In this document: positions 17,284 to 24,869 of the stretch, piece by piece
Layout of the letters: each line of letters begins with the position of its first letter
Numbering within the stretch: position 1 is the stretch's first letter
Source of the DNA: Pyrinomonadaceae bacterium
Lineage (GTDB): Bacteria; Acidobacteriota; Blastocatellia; Pyrinomonadales; Pyrinomonadaceae
Length of the DNA stretch: 64,000 bases
NCBI GenBank assembly: GCA_036277115.1
Contig: DASUNM010000023.1
Coordinates: forward strand, 1,488,001-1,552,000
Reading direction: 5' to 3'
Program-made: the position numbers and the translations under genes
The notes under the pieces: generated by a model
What the model was told of the DNA's origin: nothing
The model's database searches: none
Seen by the model: only the letters and a program-made list of their open reading frames with translations

Positions 17284-18045
17284 CTAATCAACCAGCACAC
17301 GAGTCTCGAGCGCTTCCGCTCGCTCGAACGCGGATAGCAGGCGCACATACTGAATGAAGTTACGGCTGCGCTCATGTAAACGCGTCGCTTCCAACTCGCT
17401 GACCTCGTTGCGAAGAATCAGATCAAGAAAGTCGTAGTAGTCAGCCGTAGCCATAGTCGGAAACTCCCGCGTGTAAGTCGTCACTTCTGCGTCTTCCGAA
17501 CGAAAGCCGGCAAGCACATCAAAGATATTGTCGGTGGTGAGCTGCCTACCTGCGCGCGCGAGCTTAATCGGTAATCGCAGTTCAAAGAACCGCAACCCGG
17601 CGGCCGTCGTAACGCGCCGTAGTTCCTTGGTGGCTTCACCGTCAAAAGGCGATTCGGGATCGATCAGGATGTGAAGCAGGCGTGGCCAGTCGGCGGTGTC
17701 GAGAGTGTCCAACGCTAATTGCACGCGGTTGGCAATAAACTTCTCGAACTCGACATCAATCGGGTAGTTGATACGTCCCAGGCAACCGAGTGCTTCACCC
17801 TGACCGGCAACTTCAAGCGGCAGGCACGCCGGGCAATCTGCGCAGATCACACTTTCTGCTTGCAACCGGTCGATGTCGGCCGCTGCATCTTGAATCCATT
17901 TCAACTTGTCTTCAGTCGGAGCGGAGCGGTCGCCGGTCGTGATGGCCGCATGCAAGCTGCTCAAACGACCCCAATCGCGCAAGTGCTGTTCCGAGTAGCG
18001 GGCGCGCAAGATGCAGGGATACTGAACGGCGAATTCCAGCGACAT
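17284..18045 (-). CDS. Uncharacterised protein with four-cysteine motif
   Basis: A 253-residue soluble protein I do not recognise. Its notable feature is a cysteine group, C68-x2-C71-x2-C74-x13-C88 (ICADCPACLPLEV and GEALGCLGRI), which looks like a zinc or iron-sulfur site. The rest is mixed alpha/beta, with a helical C-terminus containing YDFLDLILRNEVSELEATRL. No signal peptide or membrane segment is seen. It converges with the GNAT gene and is preceded by a large heptad repeat block. A regulatory or metal-sensing role would be guesswork. Confidence 0.7.
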   Translation of the reverse strand: MSLEFAVQYPCILRARYSEQHLRDWGRLSSLHAAITTGDRSAPTEDKLKWIQDAAADIDRLQAESVICADCPACLPLEVAGQGEALGCLGRINYPIDVEFEKFIANRVQLALDTLDTADWPRLLHILIDPESPFDGEATKELRRVTTAAGLRFFELRLPIKLARAGRQLTTDNIFDVLAGFRSEDAEVTTYTREFPTMATADYYDFLDLILRNEVSELEATRLHERSRNFIQYVRLLSAFERAEALETRVLVD

Positions 18046-18054
18046 GGGGTCAAT

Positions 18055-18239
18055 CAGTGAGCGGTGGGCGGTGGGCAGTGAGCAGTCAAACTCTTCTTGG
18101 TCTTACGGTCTTAGGTCTTTGGTCTCAGTTCTTTGGTCTTAGGTCTTAGGTCTTAGGTCTTAGGTCTTTGGACTTTGTTGTACTACAAATCACTGCCCAC
18201 TGCTTCCTGCCCACCGCCCACTGACCACTGCCCACTGAC
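18055..18239. repeat. Heptad repeat locus D, composite of three arrays
   Basis: Left (18055-18089): CAGTGAG, CGGTGGG, CGGTGGG, CAGTGAG, CAGTCAA. Middle (about 18096-18177): eleven units around TAGGTCT and TTGGTCT, four TAGGTCT in a row. Right (18191-18239): CACTGCC, CACTGCT, TCCTGCC, CACCGCC, CACTGAC, CACTGCC, CACTGAC. The right array is inverted relative to the left one. The whole block fills the gap between two minus-strand genes. Confidence 0.88.
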
Positions 18240-18457
18240 TACTTATTGTGATCGATGATTTCGACGATCGCCGAAAAAGGGACTTTGACGATTTGGCCGT
18301 CGGCGCGTTCCACTTTTACGCTGGGCGTCGTCAGCGCCTGAGTTGTCTTCATACTGCGGACAATCCCCCGGACACGCGCGCCATCACGCGTAACGACTTC
18401 AACATTGCCTTTGCCGTAGAGCGGCTGCAGCGCGGCGAGAGCTTTGGTAACTTCCAT
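18239..18457 (-). CDS. Small SH3/Sm-like protein, function unknown
   Basis: A 72-residue protein when started at the ATG at 18455-18457 (MEVTKALAALQPLYGKG). Longer readings up to 18610 exist but add a residue stretch that overlaps the divergent gene's leader. The body alternates short beta strands: NVEVVTRDGARVRGIV, SVKVERADGQIVKV and PFSAIVEII, like a small beta barrel. No family is recognised with confidence. The stop codon touches the end of a heptad array. Confidence 0.5.
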   Translation of the reverse strand: MEVTKALAALQPLYGKGNVEVVTRDGARVRGIVRSMKTTQALTTPSVKVERADGQIVKVPFSAIVEIIDHNK

Positions 18458-18609
18458 TGTTTTACGATTAGGTTTAATGAATACTACTCGCTCCGATTCG
18501 AATCCGGAAACGGCGCGTGTGCTAAGGACTGGAACACCGGGAATTTCGACGCAACCATTCCATCCAAGTAGTCGTATAATTTTGCGCGGTTCACTAAACC
18601 CAGGAATCA

Positions 18610-19599
18610 ATGCAGCCTCAGGACAATTTGAACAATCCGTCAGGCGGAACGGGTGACACCGGAGGGATCATCTGCTCCGAATGTGGCGCCCCCATGCCCC
18701 AGGGCATGCGTTTCTGCCGCGCGTGCGGACATCGCCTGGGCGAAGGCTCAGCGGAGTACACCGAAACCGTGCGGTTTCCACACGCCACGGCGACAGGAGG
18801 AGGGCAAGGAGCTCCCTTCACTCCGAATTACGCAGGCGCGATCGCTCAACAACCCGGCGCCGGTTTTCCTTACAAGAAGAAGCGAAGAATTAGCGGCATG
18901 GCCTGGATCATCATCCTGATCGCCGCGCTGTTCGTGTTGGGCGGGGTGTTGACCGCTGTGCGCAGGAGCGTTAGTCGCCCACCCTTTTCAGCGGGTGCCC
19001 CAGCAACGCGTTCTTACTTCGGCGTCAACGGATTTGAAGATGGCACGGGTGGCGTCACATTTGACAATGTCGAACCACCCGGAAGCCCTGCCGACAAGGC
19101 CGGCCTGGTTGGTGGCGATATCATCACCAGCTTCGATGGCCAGTCCATCACTGATGAAGACGACATGATGAGGGTGTTGCAAAGGACGCCAATCGGCAAG
19201 ACTGTCCCGCTCACTTATCTTCGTGACGGCGAGCTAAAGACGACATCATTGACGACGTTTTCTCGAGAAGAATCGAATGGGCTTGAGAGTATGTTTGCCA
19301 ACCGGCCTGAGGGGATCGGCCAATTCGGTTTTGAGGAAGACGACTCGAAACCGGTGACGGTGCCGGGAGAAAAGTTTCGTGGTGTGCGAGTTGGTGGCAT
19401 TAGTCCGAGCGGACCGGCAGCACTGGCCGGAATTCAAGACGGTGACATCGTTACTGAGTTTGACGGGATTCCAATTCGAACGGTCAGTGAACTCGTCGCG
19501 CGCGTGCGCCGCGCTCTGCCCTACAGCACCGTCAAGGTTAAGCTCTTCCGTGGATCAGGACCGCTGGAGATCCCGGTAAAGATTGGAAAACGCGGCTAG
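18610..19599 (+). CDS. Membrane-anchored protein with zinc ribbon and two PDZ domains
   Basis: A 329-residue protein. Residues 22-39 form a zinc ribbon (C22-x2-C25, C36-x2-C39: ICSECGAPM and RFCRACGHRL). A basic stretch KKKRR precedes one membrane helix at about 96-116. Two PDZ domains follow outside the membrane: about 135-215 (FDNVEPPGSPADKAGLVGGD) and about 255-325 (GISPSGPAALAGIQDGDIV). There is no protease domain, so it is probably an adaptor that links a cytosolic zinc-ribbon end to an extracytoplasmic PDZ end. A closely related gene without the ribbon follows at 19745, the product of tandem duplication. Confidence 0.82.
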   Translation: MQPQDNLNNPSGGTGDTGGIICSECGAPMPQGMRFCRACGHRLGEGSAEYTETVRFPHATATGGGQGAPFTPNYAGAIAQQPGAGFPYKKKRRISGMAWIIILIAALFVLGGVLTAVRRSVSRPPFSAGAPATRSYFGVNGFEDGTGGVTFDNVEPPGSPADKAGLVGGDIITSFDGQSITDEDDMMRVLQRTPIGKTVPLTYLRDGELKTTSLTTFSREESNGLESMFANRPEGIGQFGFEEDDSKPVTVPGEKFRGVRVGGISPSGPAALAGIQDGDIVTEFDGIPIRTVSELVARVRRALPYSTVKVKLFRGSGPLEIPVKIGKRG

Positions 19600-19744
19600 G
19601 CGATGCGCCGCAAGTGATGTGGTCTCGCGCATCGGATTCCCCTTCTCACATCACAGTTTTGGAGCAGGCCTTCCGATTCATAAATCGACTCAAGTTGAGC
19701 CGAGGTGTAAGCAGGTCCGCTGTTCGCTAAACTCCTAAACATAT

Positions 19745-20497
19745 ATGGAAGCTCCGAAAAACCTGGATCATCCCATTCCCAACAAACGCAGGCGTCGGGT
19801 TGGCGGAATGACATGGATTCTGATTGGTATCGCGCTGCTTTTCGCGGTCGGTGGTGTTATGACCGCATTGCGCAAGAACGTCGTCCCTCCCACGACAATT
19901 TCGACGCCGCCCCAATCGTATTTAGGCATCAATGAATTTGAAGATGCTACTGGAGGCGTGACGTTCCAGGACGTATGGCCACCTGATGGGCCCGCGGACA
20001 AAGCCGGTCTGGTGGGCGGCGACGTCATCACCGTTTTCGATGGTCATGCAACCGTGGATGAAAAAGAGATGAGGCGGTTGCTTGCCACCACGCCGTCCGG
20101 TAAGACGGTCGAAATCGTTTACATCCGCGACGGCGAGACAAAAACGGCCAGCCTGACGACTTTGTCTCGCTCGGAAGTAGAAGATCTCGACGGAGCCTTT
20201 ACCAACCGTGGCACGTCGCGCGGTCAACTTGGATTTGAAGATATCGACACCGTGCCGGTGCCCGGCAAAAACATCAAAGGGGTACTACTCGAACGTATTA
20301 ACCCCAGTGGTCCGGCCGCGCTCGCTGGGCTGGTAGAGGGAGATATCATCATCGAATTCGACGGCGTGCCGATTCGCACGGTAAGCGAACTTGTGGTGCG
20401 GGCCCGGCGGGCAGTTCCCTACAGCACGGTAAAAGTCATTGTCATCCGCGGGAATGAACAGCTCGAGATTCCCGTGAAGGTCGGCAAGCGAGGGTAG
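19745..20497 (+). CDS. Membrane-anchored double-PDZ protein (paralogue lacking the zinc ribbon)
   Basis: A 250-residue paralogue of the preceding gene. It begins with a short basic head (NKRRRRVGG), one membrane helix at about 23-41 and the same two PDZ domains: QDVWPPDGPADKAGLVGGDV and ERINPSGPAALAGLVEGDII. The shared block IRTVSELV-RARRA-PYSTVKV shows recent common descent. The zinc-ribbon segment of the neighbour is absent. The 145-base gap shows no remnant of it that I can read. It lies 3 bases before the convergent stop of the next gene. Confidence 0.82.
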   Translation: MEAPKNLDHPIPNKRRRRVGGMTWILIGIALLFAVGGVMTALRKNVVPPTTISTPPQSYLGINEFEDATGGVTFQDVWPPDGPADKAGLVGGDVITVFDGHATVDEKEMRRLLATTPSGKTVEIVYIRDGETKTASLTTLSRSEVEDLDGAFTNRGTSRGQLGFEDIDTVPVPGKNIKGVLLERINPSGPAALAGLVEGDIIIEFDGVPIRTVSELVVRARRAVPYSTVKVIVIRGNEQLEIPVKVGKRG

Positions 20498-20499
20498 CC

Positions 20500-20820
20500 T
20501 CAGGCACCGGCCGGCTTCGCGTGCTCGCGCATCCGATTCTCCATTTCAAGCCGCGCTTCTTCTCGATCTTCTTCCGATTCATCGGCTTCAAAAGCTTCGA
20601 ACAGTGCGAAAGGCTGTTCCGCGATCAAGCGCAATTCCCATGCTTCGCGGCCCGCGTGTGACGCACGCGCAAACCAGAGCGCGTCGAAATCTGATTCGCG
20701 AATTTCCGCGTCGCGGACGAGATCGGCTGCTTGTGAAACCTGTGAAAAGGTTTCCGGTCGCGCCAGCACGCGGCGCAATTTCCAGCCATGTAGCTCATAA
20801 GTGGCGATAATATCCTTCAT
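20500..20820 (-). CDS. Conserved-looking small acidic protein, function unknown
   Basis: A 106-residue cytosolic protein started at ATG 20818-20820 (MKDIIATYELHGWKLRRV) with GGAG three bases before, closer than usual. A TTG nine bases upstream is less likely. The sequence contains ESDFDALWFARASHAGREAW and an acidic tail FEADESEEDREEARLEME. A helical fold is likely. I recognise no family. Confidence 0.6.
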   Translation of the reverse strand: MKDIIATYELHGWKLRRVLARPETFSQVSQAADLVRDAEIRESDFDALWFARASHAGREAWELRLIAEQPFALFEAFEADESEEDREEARLEMENRMREHAKPAGA

Positions 20821-20907
20821 TAGCTCCAATGAATCGCTGACCGTTGAGTATAACGCGCGGTTGGCGGATACGCCCGAGGCGATTATTATTGCTCGTCCCT
20901 GACACGC

Positions 20908-21702
20908 GTGCTTAACCCCCGTTCACAGTTCCATCGAGTCCTTCAAGAAGCGCTCACTGCGCGCGGTTTGACGCTGGCGGAGATTTGTCCGGCGGACGAT
21001 GCGATCGCGCAACGCGTGCTGTGCGACTACGGCGCGATACATGTTGGGGGCAAAGAGATTCTGGCCCCACCCAGCTGTGTGTTCACTTCAGAAGAAGCGG
21101 TCGCAGATTTTCAGAAGGACGCCGGTTGGGCCACCGCGCGAATCGACGAGCACCTGATCGAGTTACAGCCAGCCGCGATGAAGGCGCTGTTGAAAGCGCG
21201 CTCGGTGGCGTTGGCCGAAGGGTTGAACATTTCTCCGCGCGATGGAGCTGAAGGAACCCGCCGCACCTACAGCGACACGGTGCGGCTTTGGAATACGCGT
21301 TTTCTGCCGGCCCTGGATCATTGGCAAGAACTTGGGCGCTTAACGCGGCAGCAGACTGAGCGGCTGCGAAGCTTGCCCGTCATCGAGCAGGTGGGTGAAG
21401 TGTTGGAGCTGGAGAAGGACGGGATATTCTTCAGCAAAGACTTTTCCAAATCGGTGCTGTACTCGATTGCGGCGCCGGGCACCTCGCAACACATCGCCAT
21501 GCTGGCGTTCGACGCGAACGAATTCCCTGATCCACGAGTGCGTGAGATTTTTGCCGATCACGGATGGTTCCAAACGGTCCTGAGCGACCTGCCCCATTTC
21601 ACGTTCCTGGGCCTGAAGGAAGCGGAACTGCCGGCGCGCGGGTTGAAAGCCGTAGAAGTTCAGGGGCAGAAATTCTGGATTCCCGACGTGGATTGCCCCT
21701 GA
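20908..21702 (+). CDS. Peptidase M15-like (VanY/D-Ala-D-Ala carboxypeptidase fold) protein
   Basis: A 264-residue protein whose second half shows the zinc-site spacing of M15 peptidases: S193-x-H195 then A200-x-D202 (TSQHIAMLAFD), and DLPHFTFLG with H230 where these enzymes have W-H-F/Y. HGWFQTVLSDLPHFTFLG is especially like bacterial D,D-carboxypeptidases, which trim peptidoglycan stem peptides. Two odd points are that the usual Gly in SxHxxGxAxD is Met, and no signal peptide is visible, although peptidoglycan enzymes act outside the cytoplasm. The start is GTG at 20908. The N-terminal half (VLQEALTARGLTL) is of unknown type. Call by motif only. Confidence 0.55.
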   Translation: MLNPRSQFHRVLQEALTARGLTLAEICPADDAIAQRVLCDYGAIHVGGKEILAPPSCVFTSEEAVADFQKDAGWATARIDEHLIELQPAAMKALLKARSVALAEGLNISPRDGAEGTRRTYSDTVRLWNTRFLPALDHWQELGRLTRQQTERLRSLPVIEQVGEVLELEKDGIFFSKDFSKSVLYSIAAPGTSQHIAMLAFDANEFPDPRVREIFADHGWFQTVLSDLPHFTFLGLKEAELPARGLKAVEVQGQKFWIPDVDCP

Positions 21703-21807
21703 TCGGTCGCATTTGGCATCCACCGGCGTCCCGGGCTCATCTGACTTTTCGACCATTTGGAAGTCATTAACGCATCCGCTAACATCATCAATTCCTGAAC
21801 CGCACAA

Positions 21808-23637
21808 ATGTTTAAGCGATTTTCTTTTGCTCTAGTTTTCACGGCCTGCGCGCTGGGTATCGCTCATGCGCAAACTGCCGCACCGGCGCAAACGCCACGA
21901 CCCAACGCCCCGGCGCAAAATACTCAGGCGGCATTCGACTTAGCCGAATACGGCGTTCGGCTTGAACCAGACCAGCGGCTGATCGTGGTGATGGCTGCAT
22001 TGGATGCTGCCGGATTCGATCCCACGGCGGCGGGCAAAGAGCGTTCAGCATTTCGCTCGCTCGTGCGCAAGGATAATGAGTCGCTCGACCCGGGTTTGCG
22101 CGAGCGCTTGAAGACGTTTTTTGAACGCAACAAATTGCCGGCCACAGCTACCGCAGCGCAACAGGCCGCGCGTTACGTTTCGCTGGCCTACGCGCTTGGG
22201 CCTGTGCCTTCACTCGAGCCCCCCGACCGTTCAGACGATTTGCCAGGAGGTGTGCTCGAAGTGCTCGATTTCGCGCCGCTCGTGCGCGAGTACTATCAGA
22301 AATCAGGCATCGATGAGCGATTAGTCTCGTATCTTCGGGCGTATCAGGCCGAAGGTGATCGCATTCGCAAACCGGCCGGAGAAATGGTGCGCGCGGTTCT
22401 GTCTTACCTGCACACGCGGCCCATTACCACGACGCTCGAGCGTGTGCGAGTGCAGAGTCCCGACAACAAAAAGAACGCGAAGACGGCGACGACCACTGTG
22501 GAACATGAGCGCCGCTTTTTCATCGTTCCGGATTTGTTGGCAACGCCTGGCGTAATCAACTTACGGATCATCACCGACGACTATTACGCCATCGTTCCCG
22601 AGGGGACTGATCCTACTTCTTCTGAATTACGCCGCGCATACATTCAGTACGTGATGGACGCGCTGGTGCTGCGTAACAACAAAGCAATCGCCGCGCGCCG
22701 CGAGCAAGTCAAGCAGTTGATTGACGCACGCACCAAAGAAGGCGCGACTATTTCGCCGGACGTGTTCGTGGTGGTGGCGCGATCTCTGGTCGCCGGCGCC
22801 GATGCCCGATTTGAGGAAGCAAATCGTTTGGCCAACGTGGATGCGTTGCAACGCGCGCGATTGGCTCGCGCGAAAGACGAGGCTACCCGGGCCAGCATTG
22901 CTCGTGATGCGCAATCTGCGCGGGCGGCGATCGCCGACGAAGCTGTCGCTCGCTTGGCTGAGGATTACGAAAACGGCGCCGCGCTTGCATTTTATTTTGG
23001 AGATCAAATACGAGACGTGGCCACCTCGGGATTCGATCTCTCGAACTTTCTCGCGGACATGATCAATGGTTTCGATCCGGCGCGCGAGACCAGGCGGCTG
23101 GCTGATGTGGCTGCTGCGCGCGATCGGGCCATTGCGGCCCGGAAAGCTCACCCCAGGTATTCCGCCTGGCTTATCGATCCGTCGTCGGAAACTCGCGGGC
23201 CGGTTGATAACGGGCGCACGGCCGCCCTGACGCGCTCGCTCAAAGAAGTCGAGACGCTTTTGCAGACCAGGAGCTATCCGGCAGCCGAAACCAAACTGAA
23301 GGCTCTGTTAACGGAAAATCCGGGCGACGCACGTCTGCTGTTTGCCATGGGCCAAACCGCCAGTCTTTGGGCACGTGATACGACCGACGATGATTTGCAG
23401 GAGCAGAGGTTGAATGCGGCCCTGGCAAATTACGGTTTTGCGGTTCAGGCCGCGTCGCCGGAAACAGATCGCGCGTTGCTGTCCCGCGCACACGAAGCAA
23501 TGGGGCGGATTCTTGCTTTTCTCGAGCGCAACGATGAGGCGACCAAAGAATTCGAAGCGGCAATCAAGATCGGTGAAGTTGCCGGGGGAGCTTACAAAGA
23601 TGCGGTTGAAGGCAAGCGGAAACTAGCGCAGCCTTAG
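21808..23637 (+). CDS. Secreted TPR-containing protein, function unknown
   Basis: A 609-residue exported protein. The signal peptide ends at about AHAQ (residue 21) and is followed by a Pro/Ala-rich linker (TAAPAQTPRPNAPAQ). The middle is a long alpha-helical domain without a recognised name (YGVRLEPDQRLIVVMAALDA, RRFFIVPDLLATPGVINLRI). The last 150 residues are TPR-like (YPAAETKLKALLTENPGD, RAHEAMGRILAFLERNDEAT). Proteins of this shape are common in Acidobacteriota and are thought to be periplasmic scaffolds. It converges with the polymerase gene at 23656. Confidence 0.75.
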   Translation: MFKRFSFALVFTACALGIAHAQTAAPAQTPRPNAPAQNTQAAFDLAEYGVRLEPDQRLIVVMAALDAAGFDPTAAGKERSAFRSLVRKDNESLDPGLRERLKTFFERNKLPATATAAQQAARYVSLAYALGPVPSLEPPDRSDDLPGGVLEVLDFAPLVREYYQKSGIDERLVSYLRAYQAEGDRIRKPAGEMVRAVLSYLHTRPITTTLERVRVQSPDNKKNAKTATTTVEHERRFFIVPDLLATPGVINLRIITDDYYAIVPEGTDPTSSELRRAYIQYVMDALVLRNNKAIAARREQVKQLIDARTKEGATISPDVFVVVARSLVAGADARFEEANRLANVDALQRARLARAKDEATRASIARDAQSARAAIADEAVARLAEDYENGAALAFYFGDQIRDVATSGFDLSNFLADMINGFDPARETRRLADVAAARDRAIAARKAHPRYSAWLIDPSSETRGPVDNGRTAALTRSLKEVETLLQTRSYPAAETKLKALLTENPGDARLLFAMGQTASLWARDTTDDDLQEQRLNAALANYGFAVQAASPETDRALLSRAHEAMGRILAFLERNDEATKEFEAAIKIGEVAGGAYKDAVEGKRKLAQP

Positions 23638-23655
23638 CTGCTCCTCAGTCGATAA

Positions 23656-24660
23656 CTAACGTCCCAACTTCAGCGTCTGCGCAGTCGCAAAAAATTCTTT
23701 CCACGCATCGCCGTTTTTGCTCACCAACTGCGGGACATTCTGGATCGTGAAGTCTGAGATCTTCACTCCCTTCTCAACCTGTTTCCACGTTAAGGGCATT
23801 GAGACAGTGGCGCCGGGTTTCGCGCGCGCGCTGTAAGGCGCAGCGATCGTCTTGCCGCGTGCATTCTGCATCGCATCCACGTAAACCTGCTGTTTCTGAC
23901 GTTTCGCCAGCGAGCGTTGAATCGTCGCGATCTTCGGGGCCCGCTGTGCGACTTCGGCGGCCAAAGCTTCCACCAGGGCCGCGACTTTTCGGAATTCGTA
24001 TTTCGGTTTCAAAGGCAGATAGATGTGAATGCCGGACGACCCGGATGTTTTTGGAAACGCCGGCAGCTCGAGCTCATCAAGCACTTCTTTGCACACCAGG
24101 GCAACACGCAGAACGTTCTCCCAGGGCGCCTGCTTCGGATCAAGATCCAGCATCACGTAGTCCGGCTTGTCCGGATGCTTCACGGTCGAGTGCCACGGAT
24201 GCTGTTCGATGTTTCCCTGATTCACAAAGTGCAGCATTGAACCGATAGTCGTAAACACTGCGTAATCCAGTTCACGGCCTTCCTGATTGGTGCGGCGAAT
24301 CGTTTTGACGAAGGCCGGCGCGCTTTCCAAATCCTGCTGGAAAAACATTGGCGCCTTAATCCCCCGTGGGTAACGCTGCAGGATCGCAGGACGATTTTTC
24401 AAGAACGGGAGAATGTGCGGTCCGATTTCAAGGTAGTAACGAATCAGATCAAACTTGGTCAGCTTCTCATCCGGCCAATAGACCCGATCCAAACTGGTGA
24501 GAGACACACGTTCGCCTTCAACGGCGAGAATGGCATCGCCTTTAGGCTTTTTGAGCTTCAGAAATTCTTCGACGGAAATCGCCGTTCCCGTTTTCTCGCG
24601 GGTCTGCTTCACGCCGGTCTCTTTCTTTAGACTCGATCGCTCTGTCTTACGGGGTACCAT
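23656..24660 (-). CDS. Stand-alone LigD-type primase-polymerase domain protein
   Basis: A 334-residue protein of the archaeo-eukaryotic primase fold, equal to the polymerase module of DNA ligase D. The catalytic blocks are DYVMLDLDP (D172 and D174 in this numbering) and SGSSGIHIYLP (H212), with family landmarks SLDRVYWPDE, QRYPRGI and TIGSMLHFVNQGNIEQHPW. Such domains fill short gaps or add nucleotides in Ku-dependent end joining. No Ku, ligase or phosphoesterase module is adjacent, so partners must be encoded elsewhere. The start is ATG 24658-24660. A longer reading from 24789 crosses the divergent Fur-box promoter and is rejected. Confidence 0.9.
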   Translation of the reverse strand: MVPRKTERSSLKKETGVKQTREKTGTAISVEEFLKLKKPKGDAILAVEGERVSLTSLDRVYWPDEKLTKFDLIRYYLEIGPHILPFLKNRPAILQRYPRGIKAPMFFQQDLESAPAFVKTIRRTNQEGRELDYAVFTTIGSMLHFVNQGNIEQHPWHSTVKHPDKPDYVMLDLDPKQAPWENVLRVALVCKEVLDELELPAFPKTSGSSGIHIYLPLKPKYEFRKVAALVEALAAEVAQRAPKIATIQRSLAKRQKQQVYVDAMQNARGKTIAAPYSARAKPGATVSMPLTWKQVEKGVKISDFTIQNVPQLVSKNGDAWKEFFATAQTLKLGR

Positions 24661-24728
24661 TCGGAAAATCTTAGCATTCCGGGAGACAGATCCCCGCGAG
24701 GAGACAAAGTTTCTCCCCCATCGATCGC

Positions 24729-24757
24729 TTGACAACTCGTGAGCTCCGCGGTAAAAA
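24729..24757 (+). promoter_or_regulatory. Promoter of the iron-acquisition operon
   Basis: TTGACA (24729-24734), 17 bases, then TAAAAA (24752-24757). The downstream Fur-like palindrome begins at the base after the -10 box, so repressor binding would cover the transcription start. Confidence 0.5.
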
Positions 24758-24772
24758 TGAAAACGGTTTTCA
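24758..24772 (+). promoter_or_regulatory. Candidate Fur box
   Basis: A perfect 7-1-7 inverted repeat, TGAAAAC-G-GTTTTCA. It has the spacing and the TGA...TCA ends of the Fur 7-1-7 consensus (TGATAAT-N-ATTATCA). Gene context is strong, with two siderophore-type receptors, PiuC and a PepSY protein directly downstream. Confidence 0.6.
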
Positions 24773-24869
24773 AAATCAATACCGCCCAAACCTAAAGAAG
24801 ATCATGCTAAAGAGAATCCCTCCTCTCCAATACAGGGTCCATACCACCCTCATTTCAGTCGAAACATCT

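Noticed and set aside
18096-18177. Possible CRISPR array in the TAGGTCT region
   Set aside because: Units are 7 bases and contiguous without spacers; no cas gene is present.
24729-24869. Longer N-terminus for the FecA-like receptor from 24729
   Set aside because: It would be encoded by the -35 box, -10 box and Fur palindrome and would bury the signal peptide.
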